This document shows, one piece after another, positions 32,287 through 38,760 of a DNA stretch of 38,760 bases. The position numbers and the translations under genes were made by a program. Positions within the stretch are counted from its first letter, which is position 1. Each line of letters begins with the position of its first letter. Origin of the DNA: JANYJJ01 sp038241115 (GTDB lineage Bacteria; Pseudomonadota; Gammaproteobacteria; Burkholderiales; Burkholderiaceae_C); NCBI GenBank assembly GCA_038241115.1, contig JBBRGA010000014.1:1-38760 (forward strand), read 5' to 3'. The notes under the pieces were generated by a model. That model did not search any database. It saw only the letters and a list, made by a program, of their open reading frames with translations, and had not been told where the DNA came from.

Positions 32287-32315
32287 GCCCCGCACGCCCG
32301 AACGCCCATGACCAA

Positions 32316-33092
32316 ATGACCGCACCGTTGGCCTTCATCACCGGCGCGTCCAGCGGCATCGGCCGGGCGCTGGCGCTGCGTTTTCATCAGGCCGGCTACA
32401 GCTTGGCCTTGGTCTCCCGGCGCGGCGCTGAGTTGCAAAACTGGGTGGCCGCGCAAGGCTGGTCGGCACAACAAGCCACGGTGTACGCCGCCGATGTGCG
32501 CGACGCCGACGCCATCACCGCCGCGGGTCGGGCCTGCACGGCCGCGCAAGGGCTGCCCGATGTGGTGGTGGCGTGCGCGGGTCTGAGCATCGGCATGGAC
32601 ACCGCAGAGTTTGCCGATCTGGACGTGATGCGCCGGATCTACGAGACCAACAACCTCGGCACTGCCGCCACCTTTCAACCGTTTGTGCGCGCGATGTGCC
32701 AGCGCGGCAGCGGCCGCTTGGTGGGCATTGCCAGCGTCAACGGCATACGCGGCATTCCGGGCCACGGCGCCTACTGTTCGAGCAAGGCAGCGGTCATTTC
32801 TTACTGCGAAAGTCTGCGCGGCGAGTGTCGGCCGTTTGGGGTGAAGGTGGTCACGCTCAGCCCCGGCTATGTGAAAACACCGCTGACCCGCGACAACGCT
32901 TACAACATGCCGTTTGCGATGGAAGTTGGCGACTTTGCCGATCGCGCTTTCCAGGCGATTGAGGCAGGCACCAGCTACCGCGTGATTCCCTGGCAAATGG
33001 GCGTGTTGGCCAAGCTGCTGCGGGTGCTGCCGAACGCGGTGTTTGACCGGGTTCTGGCGAGCCGGCCGCGCAAAAAACGGCAGGGCGAATGA
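32316..33092 (+). CDS. Short-chain dehydrogenase/reductase
   Basis: A 258-residue classical SDR. It has the cofactor site ITGASSGIGRALALRFHQAG, the adenine-ring contact YAADVRDAD, the VVVACAGLS core, the catalytic serine in GIASVNGIRG and the YxxxK pair in HGAYCSSKAAV. The C-terminal segment LSPGYVKTPLTRDN is typical. Because an arginine pair (VSRR) follows the second strand, NADP(H) is the likelier cofactor. Substrate is unknown. It begins 29 bp after lptC on the same strand, so it is probably part of the kdsD-kdsC-lptC transcript. The C-terminus is basic (RPRKKRQGE), and hydrophobic residues just before it may bind membrane, suggesting a lipid-related substrate. Confidence 0.9.
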   Translation: MTAPLAFITGASSGIGRALALRFHQAGYSLALVSRRGAELQNWVAAQGWSAQQATVYAADVRDADAITAAGRACTAAQGLPDVVVACAGLSIGMDTAEFADLDVMRRIYETNNLGTAATFQPFVRAMCQRGSGRLVGIASVNGIRGIPGHGAYCSSKAAVISYCESLRGECRPFGVKVVTLSPGYVKTPLTRDNAYNMPFAMEVGDFADRAFQAIEAGTSYRVIPWQMGVLAKLLRVLPNAVFDRVLASRPRKKRQGE

Positions 33093-33109
33093 CGTTTCGG
33101 CCGCGCAAG

Positions 33110-33142
33110 AAAAAACGCCCGACTCTGGTCTGGAGCCGGGCG
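33110..33142 (-). terminator. Intrinsic terminator of the lipoprotein gene
   Basis: Read on the minus strand, CGCCCGGCTC pairs with GAGTCGGGCG (one mismatched pair) around a seven-base loop and is followed by TTTTTTC. It lies 11 bp after the lipoprotein stop. On the plus strand it lies 18 bp after the SDR stop but has no comparable T-run, although the stem may slow read-through. Confidence 0.8.
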
Positions 33143-33152
33143 CGTTCTGCGT

Positions 33153-34202
33153 TCAACGCTTCACAAAGGTGTACTTGACCGTGTAGTCCACCACCACCGG
33201 CGAGCTGATGCGGACGTTGTAGGTGCCCACGCCGCTGGCGTATGCGCAAGAAACCACCTGCACGCCTGGTGGCAGCTGCGCGGCGTAAGTGGCGTCACCG
33301 CAAAATTCAGCTTGCGACGCTGGGGCACCGGGCAAACCGTCGACGCAAATTTGAGGAGTGCCGACACCAAAGCCGCTGACCGTGGTGTCGATCAACAACG
33401 AATATGTGCCGGCTGCTGCGGCTTTGCACGCGCCGATGTTGACGTTCAAGTTGGTGGTGCTGCCACCGGCCGTGAAGCTCAGGCTGATGCCGGTGGTTGC
33501 CAAGTTGCCGTTCCAGGTAATGAGCGTGCTGCCAGCCGGGCTGGTCACTGACTCGGTGCAGCTGGTGGCGGTGCAACTGAACTGCACACGCAAGCCGTCC
33601 AGCACGGCGTCATAACCAGCGCGGTTGGCGCTGAAGGCGGTGTTGAATACGTTGAAGCTGGTGTAGTCGACGCTCTTGGCTGCGAACTGGGTCTGGAAGT
33701 TGGCGTTGAGCAGTTTGGCGGCATTCAATATCGCCTCAGACGACAACTGCGCAGTGCTCCAGGCGTCGTACAGCGCCGCCAGCGGCTTGTTGGCGTTGGC
33801 TTTGGACAGCGCCAAAGTGGACAACGGTGTGATGTTGGCCACACCGGCATCGGCGGCGTACGAATACCAGACCTTGCCGGCTGAGTCGGTGATGTTCAGC
33901 GCGTAAGGCGCTCCTGCCGCCACGCTGATGGAATAGCTGCCGTCGGCAGCGGTCGTGGCGGTGGCGGTTTTGCCGGCGGCGTTGACGGCATTGACTTTGC
34001 CAAGCGCAATCGGCGCGCCAGTGGCGGCCACGCCGGTGATGGTGACGTTGGCCGCAGCGGCGGGACCTCCAGCGGCCGGACCAGCAGCAGCTGGAGAGGG
34101 GCTGTCGTCACCGCCGCCACAGGCTGCCAAGCCCAGGGTCAAGGCGGTGGCAGCCAGCGAGAGCGTCAGGGTGGACGCGAAAGTAGACGCAAGGTTTTTC
34201 AT
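33153..34202 (-). CDS. Uncharacterised surface or periplasmic lipoprotein
   Basis: A 349-residue lipoprotein. The signal segment (LTLSLAATALTLGLAAC) ends in the lipobox LAAC followed by GGGDDSP, which favours outer-membrane sorting. A Pro/Ala/Gly-rich linker precedes a region (about residues 52-110; VTITGVAATGAPIALGKVNA, then GKTATATTAADGSYSISVAA) that looks like a carboxypeptidase-regulatory or Ig-like beta domain. The remainder (for example YDAWSTAQLSSEAILNAAKL and LRVQFSCTATSCTESVTSPA) I do not recognise; paired cysteines suggest periplasmic disulfides. ATG 34202 is preceded by AGGA at six bases, so it is chosen although the frame stays open to 34310. It stands alone, with its own terminator. 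No function is assigned. Confidence 0.85.
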   Translation of the reverse strand: MKNLASTFASTLTLSLAATALTLGLAACGGGDDSPSPAAAGPAAGGPAAAANVTITGVAATGAPIALGKVNAVNAAGKTATATTAADGSYSISVAAGAPYALNITDSAGKVWYSYAADAGVANITPLSTLALSKANANKPLAALYDAWSTAQLSSEAILNAAKLLNANFQTQFAAKSVDYTSFNVFNTAFSANRAGYDAVLDGLRVQFSCTATSCTESVTSPAGSTLITWNGNLATTGISLSFTAGGSTTNLNVNIGACKAAAAGTYSLLIDTTVSGFGVGTPQICVDGLPGAPASQAEFCGDATYAAQLPPGVQVVSCAYASGVGTYNVRISSPVVVDYTVKYTFVKR

Positions 34203-34418
34203 GAGAATTCCTGGTTCTGTGATCAATGAACATAGGCGACCAGCTCGCCTGCTGGGCCTCGACCGCGTGTTCCAAGGAAGTGCATTGGGCGCGCTCAAAA
34301 TCGAAGTCATCGGTTTACGCCAGCTCGCATCTCCAAACGGCTCACCTCATTTCGAAAGACATGAAAACAACTTGGCGCGGCGCATCCGCTACCGTTTCGC
34401 AACCCTTGCCCGTGCGCC

Positions 34419-34915
34419 GTGCGGCTGTTTGCCGCAGAAGCACCGCGGCGCATCGACAGTTGCCGGCCAGAGCAAAGTCGCGCACCTTTCGCCCGGCGCG
34501 ACCAGTTGCATCGCAGCCAAGATTTTGTGTCGGTGGTGCTCGACCCGGTGGGCACCCGGTGCTCGGCGCAATTCGTGCGCCTCAACGCTGCCGACGTGGT
34601 GAGCGACGGCATGTTCATCGCCGCCAACCGACCCGCAGGACTTTGCGCCAGAATGGGTCGACGACAACACCTTGAACAAAAAGTGTCGCCCCTCACAGAC
34701 ACAGCGGCGCAGCGGCCGGAAATATTGCTCCTCGACGCAAGCAACTCGCTGCGCGCAGTTTGGCAACGCACACCGTATCGGCGTGCTGCCGACACTGACG
34801 CGGGTTTGAGCGAGTCCGCGTCGCTAAATCGACTCACCTCGATGCCGTTCCGGCACCGTTTTGGCGTGGCGCGCAGTTTGAGCATTGGCCAGCCAGAAGA
34901 CCCGCGGGCCTGATC
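34419..34915 (+). pseudogene. Frameshifted carbohydrate-binding (CBM9 / DUF5916-type) protein remnant
   Basis: One plus frame reads VRLFAAEAPRRIDSCRPEQS, then FARRDQLHRSQDFVSVVLDP, VGTRCSAQFVRLNAADVVSD and GMFIAAN. I recognise this as the CBM9-like domain that opens DUF5916 outer-membrane proteins (typical form: RLFDxEPxRIxARLxRRDxL...DPxGxxRSAQFVRxNAAG). After about 34627 the match shifts frame to DPQDFAPEWVDDN, the expected continuation, so at least one frameshift is present, and the several-hundred-residue remainder is gone. A further frame near 34890-35010 reads LQQSTEAFAKLSYELDRWRL and may be its last relic. The 216 bp upstream (34203-34418) hold no gene. The whole 34203-35044 stretch therefore looks like decaying DNA. 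Confidence 0.65.
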
Positions 34916-34995
34916 TACAGCAAAGCACCGAAGCCTTTGCCAAGTTGTCTTATGAACTCGACCGATGGCGGCTTGAGTCGAAAGCAGGAATGAAA

Positions 34996-35030
34996 AAAGC
35001 GGTGGGCTGAGAGCGCCACCGCTTTATTTT
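34996..35030. terminator. Bidirectional intrinsic terminator
   Basis: AAAGCGGTGG (34996-35005) pairs perfectly with CCACCGCTTT (35016-35025) around a ten-base loop. On the minus strand it is followed by CTTTTTTCATT, 20 bp after the RRM gene stop; on the plus strand by ATTTTTGG, after the pseudogene remnant. It most likely ends the RRM transcript. Confidence 0.8.
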
Positions 35031-35044
35031 TGGGCTGTTTTTGG

Positions 35045-35587
35045 TCAGTAACCGCCGCGATTTCCACCGCCGCCGCCACTACCACCGCCACCGCCATAAC
35101 CGCCGCCACCACCACCGCCGGAACGGCCGCCGCCGCCACCACCGCTGCCGTAGCCGCCACCGCCACCTGAACGGCCACCGCCGCCACCGAAGCCACCGCC
35201 GCCACCCGAACCGCCGCCAGAACCACCACCGCCGTAGCCACCACCGCCGCCGGAGCGGCCACCGCCACCACCGCCGAAGCCGCCGCCACCGCCTGAAGGA
35301 CGACCGCCGCCGCCGCCGCCGAAGCCGCCCGGACGCTCTTCGCGCGGACGTGCCTCATTGACCACGAGGGCGCGGCCGTCGATGGCCTGACCGTTCATGC
35401 CGTTGATGCCAGATTGAGCTTCCGCGTCCGAGCCCATTTCCACGAAGCCGAAGCCCTTGGAACGACCCGTGTCACGGTCCATCATCACCTTGGCAGATGT
35501 GACGGTGCCGAACTGTGCGAATGCCTGTTGGAGATCTTCGTCGCGAACGCTGTATGCGAGATTGCCGACGTAAAGTTTATTGCCCAT
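35045..35587 (-). CDS. Glycine-rich RRM RNA-binding protein
   Basis: A 180-residue protein with one RNA-recognition motif (residues 1-82) and a long glycine-rich tail. RNP2 is KLYVGNLAYSV and RNP1 is KGFGFVEMGSD, both with the aromatic residues that stack on RNA bases. The tail is almost pure Gly with regularly placed Phe, Tyr, Arg and Ser (RSGGGGGYGG-type units), resembling plant and cyanobacterial GRPs and eukaryotic RGG tails. Such proteins are often cold-induced RNA chaperones; that is family knowledge, not shown here. ATG 35587 starts the RRM directly and has AAAGG nine bases upstream; the frame is open to 35647. A candidate promoter lies about 110 bp upstream, giving a long 5' leader, and a terminator follows. 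Confidence 0.93.
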   Translation of the reverse strand: MGNKLYVGNLAYSVRDEDLQQAFAQFGTVTSAKVMMDRDTGRSKGFGFVEMGSDAEAQSGINGMNGQAIDGRALVVNEARPREERPGGFGGGGGGRPSGGGGGFGGGGGGRSGGGGGYGGGGSGGGSGGGGGFGGGGGRSGGGGGYGSGGGGGGRSGGGGGGGYGGGGGSGGGGGNRGGY

Positions 35588-35704
35588 GTTGGAGCGCCTT
35601 TCTTCCTGCAGTGATTCCTGCTGAGTGCTTGAGATGACTCTGTGCAACTTCTACCTATCCTGACCAATTAAAGAAAAGGCGCGGTTTCCAAGCACAGAAT
35701 TTTT

Positions 35705-35734
35705 ATTATCAAACAATAACTTCGGTCGCGGCAA
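35705..35734 (-). promoter_or_regulatory. Candidate promoter of the RRM gene
   Basis: On the minus strand TTGCCG (35734-35729) and GATAAT (35710-35705) are separated by 18 bp, in an AT-rich patch that is unusual for this window. Transcription would begin near 35698, giving a leader of about 110 nt before the RRM start. A TTGACA (35756-35751) lies further upstream but lacks a -10 partner at normal spacing. Confidence 0.45.
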
Positions 35735-35882
35735 AGGGTTCGTTCGCAGTTGTCAAATAAAGTGTTGTTTTGAAGTCGTGGGATTGACCTGAACCGGCTT
35801 CTTCTGAAGTTTGATCACCGCGTTGGATCTCGACCCCGCTGGCTATGATCTGCCGCGAGCTTCCTCAGGTCTGTCGAATCGC

Positions 35883-36860
35883 ATGTTCGCCAGCTCCCGC
35901 CCCAACAACACCTCACCCGTTTTGCCACTTACGTCGCTCACCCCACTTGACGCTCTGAGCCCCGCCCTGCGCAGCGTCGACGCGGTGCGCAATGGGCGCG
36001 CCCTTCTTGTGCTGTTGGGCACGTTTGCCAGCGCGGGTTTGCTCTTGTCGATGGCCGAAGCGTCACTCGCCCGCAGCTCGGTCACATGGGGTGCGGCGCA
36101 GGCGGCGGCGGCTTTCTTCACCGCTTTTTACGGCGGCAGTGCGGCCGGCCTGTTGGTAATGGACCAGTCGCGCGGCGTGCCGGTGCGCGACATCCCCGAC
36201 GCGCTGCGCGCCTCGCTGTTGACCGCTCACCGTTTGTTGTGCGTGTTGCTGATCGTTGCGCTCGTCTACGCGTTTTTTGCCGCCTTGCTGTTCGGTTTGA
36301 TGTGGCTGAGCCGCGTGGCGGTCAGCGGGCCGGTGCTTGGGCCGCTGTTGTTCGGCTTGGCTGTGCCGGTCGGAGTGGTTGGGATCGGTGCGGCCTTGCT
36401 GGCGGGCGGAGCCGTGATCGTGCCGTTGGCGGCACCTGCGGTGTGGTCGGGCACAGGCGTGCTGGCCACGCTCAAACAACTGGCGCTGTTGGTGCGCGAG
36501 CGCTTGCCTGACGCTGCCTTGCTGATTGCGGCAGTGAGCTTGCTCACCGCGGGTGTGGGCGCGCTGGTCACTAGCCTGGTGATGGCGGGCGGGCGCGCGG
36601 TGGCCGAACTGGGCATCGCGGTGGTGGGCGTGGATGTTCCGGCCAAACAGTTGATGGCGGGCATGTTTGGCTACGGGCTGCGCACCCTGGGTGCCACCGG
36701 CGCCATCAGCGCTGCGCCGCCGGGTTCGTCGGCGCACGCGGCGGCGGCCTTGGTGGGTGGCGGCGTGGTTTTTGCGCTGGCGCTGGTTTTACCGGGCCTG
36801 GTTTATTTGCGCGGCACGACCGCGGTTTACTTGGTTTTGACGGCACCTCGGCCGCGTTGA
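35883..36860 (+). CDS. Uncharacterised multi-pass membrane protein
   Basis: A 325-residue membrane protein that I recognise only as a conserved hypothetical family of Comamonadaceae. After a Pro/Ser-rich start (MFASSRPNNTSPVLPLTSLT) come about seven hydrophobic helices, including RALLVLLGTFASAGLLLSMA, LLCVLLIVALVYAFFAALLF and VLGPLLFGLAVPVGVVGIG, and the last helix GGGVVFALALVLPGLVYLRG. Short loops carry the conserved-looking VMDQSRGVPVRDIPDALRAS and VDVPAKQLMAGMFGYGLRTL. The frame opens at 35811, but ATG 35883 gives the more natural start; no strong ribosome-binding site is seen. Its stop is 23 bp before the BtuF-like gene on the same strand, suggesting an operon. No function is assigned. 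Confidence 0.78.
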   Translation: MFASSRPNNTSPVLPLTSLTPLDALSPALRSVDAVRNGRALLVLLGTFASAGLLLSMAEASLARSSVTWGAAQAAAAFFTAFYGGSAAGLLVMDQSRGVPVRDIPDALRASLLTAHRLLCVLLIVALVYAFFAALLFGLMWLSRVAVSGPVLGPLLFGLAVPVGVVGIGAALLAGGAVIVPLAAPAVWSGTGVLATLKQLALLVRERLPDAALLIAAVSLLTAGVGALVTSLVMAGGRAVAELGIAVVGVDVPAKQLMAGMFGYGLRTLGATGAISAAPPGSSAHAAAALVGGGVVFALALVLPGLVYLRGTTAVYLVLTAPRPR

Positions 36861-36883
36861 CAGCCACGAAGGCCCGCTCAAAC

Positions 36884-37666
36884 ATGACAGTGCGCATTGC
36901 CAGTTTGGTGCCCAGCCTGACGGAGCTGTTGGTGGCGTTGGGCCTGCGCCAGCACATCGTGGCGCGCACCGGGTTTTGCACGCATCCGGCTGACGCAGTT
37001 GCCGGCATCCCCAAAGTGGGCGGCACCAAAGACGTCAACCTGGCCAAGTTGCGACGCCTGGCTCCCACCCACGTGCTGATCAACGTCGACGAAAACCGAC
37101 TCGACGTCGCACAGGCGCTGCGCGAATTCGTGCCTCACGTGGTGGTCACGCACCCCAGCGCGCCGCAAGACAACCTGGCGCTGATCGATCAGATGGCGGC
37201 GGTGTTTGGCGAACTGCCTGGCCTGACCCAACAGATCGCCGAACGCGCGTCTGAACTTCGCCAAGATTTTCAGCGCGCATGGGAAGCCACCTCAGGCTGC
37301 GTCTTCCCCGAGCAGCGCGTGCTGTATCTGATCTGGCGCAAGCCGTGGATGACGGTGGCTCGCGACACCTATATCGCCAACATGCTGGCCAGCGTGAATT
37401 GGAAAACCTGGCCCGATGTGGTGGGCGGCGAGTTTGGTGCCGCCCGTTACCCCAGCTTGAGCGGCACCGAGCCGTGGTTGCACCGCATCGACCGCGTGTT
37501 GCTCAGCTCTGAGCCTTACCGATTTACCGAGGCGCACTTTGAAGAGGCGCAGCAACTTTGCCCACAGGCCAAAGTGCAACTCATTGACGGTGAGCTGCTC
37601 AGCTGGTACGGCCCGCGCGCGGCGACGGGCTTGCGTTACCTCAGCGCGCTGGCGTCGCAGGCTTGA
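36884..37666 (+). CDS. BtuF-like helical-backbone metal-receptor protein without signal peptide
   Basis: A 260-residue protein related to the cobalamin/siderophore-binding proteins of ABC importers. It starts MTVRIASLVPSLTELLVALG and contains ARTGFCTHPADAVAGIPKVG, then GTKDVNLAKLRRLAPTHVLI and NVDENRLD. A second lobe with RVLYLIWRKPWMTVARDTYI follows, then YPSLSGTEPW. Unlike true BtuF it has no signal peptide, so it is likely cytoplasmic; the extra upstream codons from the TTG at 36857 add none. Such signal-less homologues occur widely and their role is unclear. No BtuC or BtuD permease or ATPase is nearby. It follows an unknown membrane protein by 23 bp. Cobalamin, haem or another metal chelate is a possible ligand, by inference. 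Confidence 0.85.
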   Translation: MTVRIASLVPSLTELLVALGLRQHIVARTGFCTHPADAVAGIPKVGGTKDVNLAKLRRLAPTHVLINVDENRLDVAQALREFVPHVVVTHPSAPQDNLALIDQMAAVFGELPGLTQQIAERASELRQDFQRAWEATSGCVFPEQRVLYLIWRKPWMTVARDTYIANMLASVNWKTWPDVVGGEFGAARYPSLSGTEPWLHRIDRVLLSSEPYRFTEAHFEEAQQLCPQAKVQLIDGELLSWYGPRAATGLRYLSALASQA

Positions 37667-37738
37667 ATTCGCGCCTTACCGGGTGACGCCGCGTTGGGTG
37701 TCAGGCTGCCGACTGGGGCTGCGCCTACCATCCCGGCC

Positions 37739-38377
37739 ATGGACATCTACAAGCCGCTCGTGGCCCTGCTCGCCATCGTCAATCCGATCGGCGTGATCCC
37801 GTTTTTCATTCATTTCACGCAGGGCTTCAACCGCGAGCAGCGTCAGCGCACCATACGCATCAGCGCCTTCACTGCGTTTTTGGTGATCGCTATCAGCGCC
37901 TTGGCGGGCCTGCAAATCATCGAGTTTTTTGGCATTACCTTGGCCTCGTTTCAGGTTGGCGGCGGCATGCTGTTGTTGATCAGCGCCCTGCAAATGTTGA
38001 ACGCCAAACAGGCCGAAAGCAGCGCCGAAGATCTGACCGATGCGGGCCAAAAAATCGATGCCGGCAGCAGCATCGCCGTGGTGCCGTTGACCATTCCCCT
38101 GCTCACCGGTCCGGCCACCATTTCCACCATGGTCATTTACGCCGAAAAAACCCGCCACTGGTGGGAGGTGCTGGTGCTGGTGGGTTACGGCCTGGTGATT
38201 GGTGTGTCCGTGTGGGTGGCCTTCAGCTTGTCGGGCCGCATTGCCCGCGTGCTGGGCAAAACTGGCATCAACGTGATGACGCGTTTGATGGGCTTGATCC
38301 TGGCGGCACTCGGCGTGGAGATCATGGCCGACGGTTTGTTGAAGCTGTTTCCGATTTTGGCCAGCAACTTGCGCTGA
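37739..38377 (+). CDS. MarC family membrane protein
   Basis: A 212-residue protein of the MarC/YhgN family with six predicted membrane helices. It starts MDIYKPLVALLAIVNPIGVI and PFFIHFTQGFNREQRQRT; the NP and the later PLTIPLLTGPATISTMVIYA are the two pseudo-repeat signatures of the family. The C-terminal MTRLMGLILAALGVEIMADG is also typical. Despite the name, the family is not shown to cause multiple antibiotic resistance, and its substrate is unknown. The frame opens at 37694, but ATG 37739 matches the family start; no clear ribosome-binding site. It lies 72 bp after the BtuF-like gene and 15 bp before the GMC oxidoreductase, so it is probably co-transcribed with the latter. Confidence 0.92.
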   Translation: MDIYKPLVALLAIVNPIGVIPFFIHFTQGFNREQRQRTIRISAFTAFLVIAISALAGLQIIEFFGITLASFQVGGGMLLLISALQMLNAKQAESSAEDLTDAGQKIDAGSSIAVVPLTIPLLTGPATISTMVIYAEKTRHWWEVLVLVGYGLVIGVSVWVAFSLSGRIARVLGKTGINVMTRLMGLILAALGVEIMADGLLKLFPILASNLR

Positions 38378-38392
38378 TTGAAGAAGAACCAC

Positions 38393-38760
38393 ATGGCCAG
38401 CACTCGCGACCACAACCGAAAAGCAGACCCGGAAATAACGAGCGAAGTCACCTGGGACTACATCATCTGCGGCGGCGGAACGGCCGGCTGCTTGTTGGCC
38501 AACCGGCTCAGCGGCAATCGCAAAAAACGCGTGCTGTTGATCGAAGCGGGCGGCAATGACGACTACCACTGGATTCACATTCCGGTGGGTTATTTGTATT
38601 GCATCGGCAACCCGCGCACCGACTGGTTGTTCAGCACCGAAGCCGAGACAGGCCTGAACGGCCGCGCCCTGAAATACCCACGCGGCAAGGTGCTGGGCGG
38701 CAGCAGCAGCATCAACGGCATGATCTACATGCGAGGCCAAGCGCGCGACTACGACCAGTG
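38393..38760 (+). CDS. GMC family (choline dehydrogenase-like) oxidoreductase, 3'-truncated
   Basis: The first 122 codons of an FAD-dependent GMC oxidoreductase; the frame runs off the end of the window. A polar leader of about 20 residues precedes the FAD-binding Rossmann motif DYIICGGGTAGCLLANRLS, followed by VLLIEAGGNDDYHWIHIPVG. The first GMC signature is complete: YPRGKVLGGSSSINGMIYMR, then GQARDYDQW. Members oxidise alcohols such as choline, aliphatic alcohols or glucose-type substrates; the substrate-determining half is outside the window. GAAGAAG a few bases before ATG 38393 is a plausible ribosome-binding site. It begins 15 bp after marC. Confidence 0.93.
   Translation, partial: MASTRDHNRKADPEITSEVTWDYIICGGGTAGCLLANRLSGNRKKRVLLIEAGGNDDYHWIHIPVGYLYCIGNPRTDWLFSTEAETGLNGRALKYPRGKVLGGSSSINGMIYMRGQARDYDQ

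Noticed and set aside
34307..34885. 192-codon minus-strand open frame in the pseudogene region
   Set aside because: Its sequence is Arg/Ser/Cys-rich with no recognisable domain, while the plus strand here shows the DUF5916-like remnant.
35045..35361. Repeat array or plus-strand gene in the CCGCCA-rich tract
   Set aside because: The periodicity is explained by the glycine-rich tail of the RRM protein on the minus strand.
1..38760. Defence or secretion system
   Set aside because: No restriction, CRISPR, toxin-antitoxin pair, retron, secretion or phage genes were seen; the Fic remnant is truncated and has lost its catalytic part.

Overview
The window is about 38.8 kb of GC-rich, densely packed bacterial chromosome. 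It reads as a betaproteobacterium of the order Burkholderiales, most likely Comamonadaceae. The reasons are the protein sequences, the kdsD-kdsC-lptC order next to a CPA2 antiporter, a glycine-rich SSB ending in DDDIPF, and intergenic repeats built on CCGTTCGCCCTGAGGTATCG, a repeat type I associate with this group. The assignment is inference from recognition, not from a search. No tRNA, rRNA, CRISPR array, prophage or plasmid function was seen.

Layout. 1-1566: 5'-truncated prfC, then a long perfect inverted repeat and about 850 bp with no convincing gene. 2534-5352: ubiA, a small membrane-anchored unknown protein and, convergent, glutamate dehydrogenase. 5579-10123: a proline locus, with proC and putA on the minus strand and a divergent Lrp-type regulator; gdhA lies just downstream on the same strand. 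10269-14015: a crotonase-family enzyme, yghU, a second GST overlapping yghU by 4 bp, and a lipoprotein metallo-hydrolase whose 3' end overlaps a convergent ABC exporter by 100 bp. 16245-18009: a TauE/SafE permease and an HDOD protein. 18217-26539: genome maintenance (uvrA and recQ on minus; ssb on plus) with a secreted prolyl oligopeptidase between recQ and ssb. 26592-27872: an IS481-type element abutting the C-terminal remnant of a Fic-family gene. 27886-33092: a CPA2 antiporter diverging from kdsD-kdsC-lptC-SDR, the KDO and LPS-export segment without lptA or lptB. 33153-35587: a surface lipoprotein, a frameshifted carbohydrate-binding (DUF5916-type) pseudogene and an RRM protein. 35883-38760: an uncharacterised multi-pass membrane protein, a BtuF-like protein without a signal peptide, a MarC-family protein and a truncated GMC oxidoreductase.

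How the genes work together. PutA oxidises proline to glutamate, the Lrp-type protein probably senses proline or a related amino acid, GDH links glutamate to 2-oxoglutarate, and ProC runs the opposing biosynthetic step. KdsD makes arabinose 5-phosphate for KDO, KdsC removes phosphate from KDO 8-phosphate, and LptC helps move the finished LPS. UvrA, RecQ and SSB share DNA repair, and the SSB tail is the kind that recruits RecQ.

I did not find a convincing new multi-gene system; most of the window is ordinary core genome. The items most worth a second look are the hairpin behind prfC, the family of REP-like repeats at four loci, the Fic remnant at the IS edge, the DUF5916 pseudogene, the orphan terminator at 16133 with a possible small RNA, the tail-to-tail coding overlap at 13916-14015, and the pairing of an unknown membrane protein with a cytoplasmic metal-receptor-like protein at 35883-37666.
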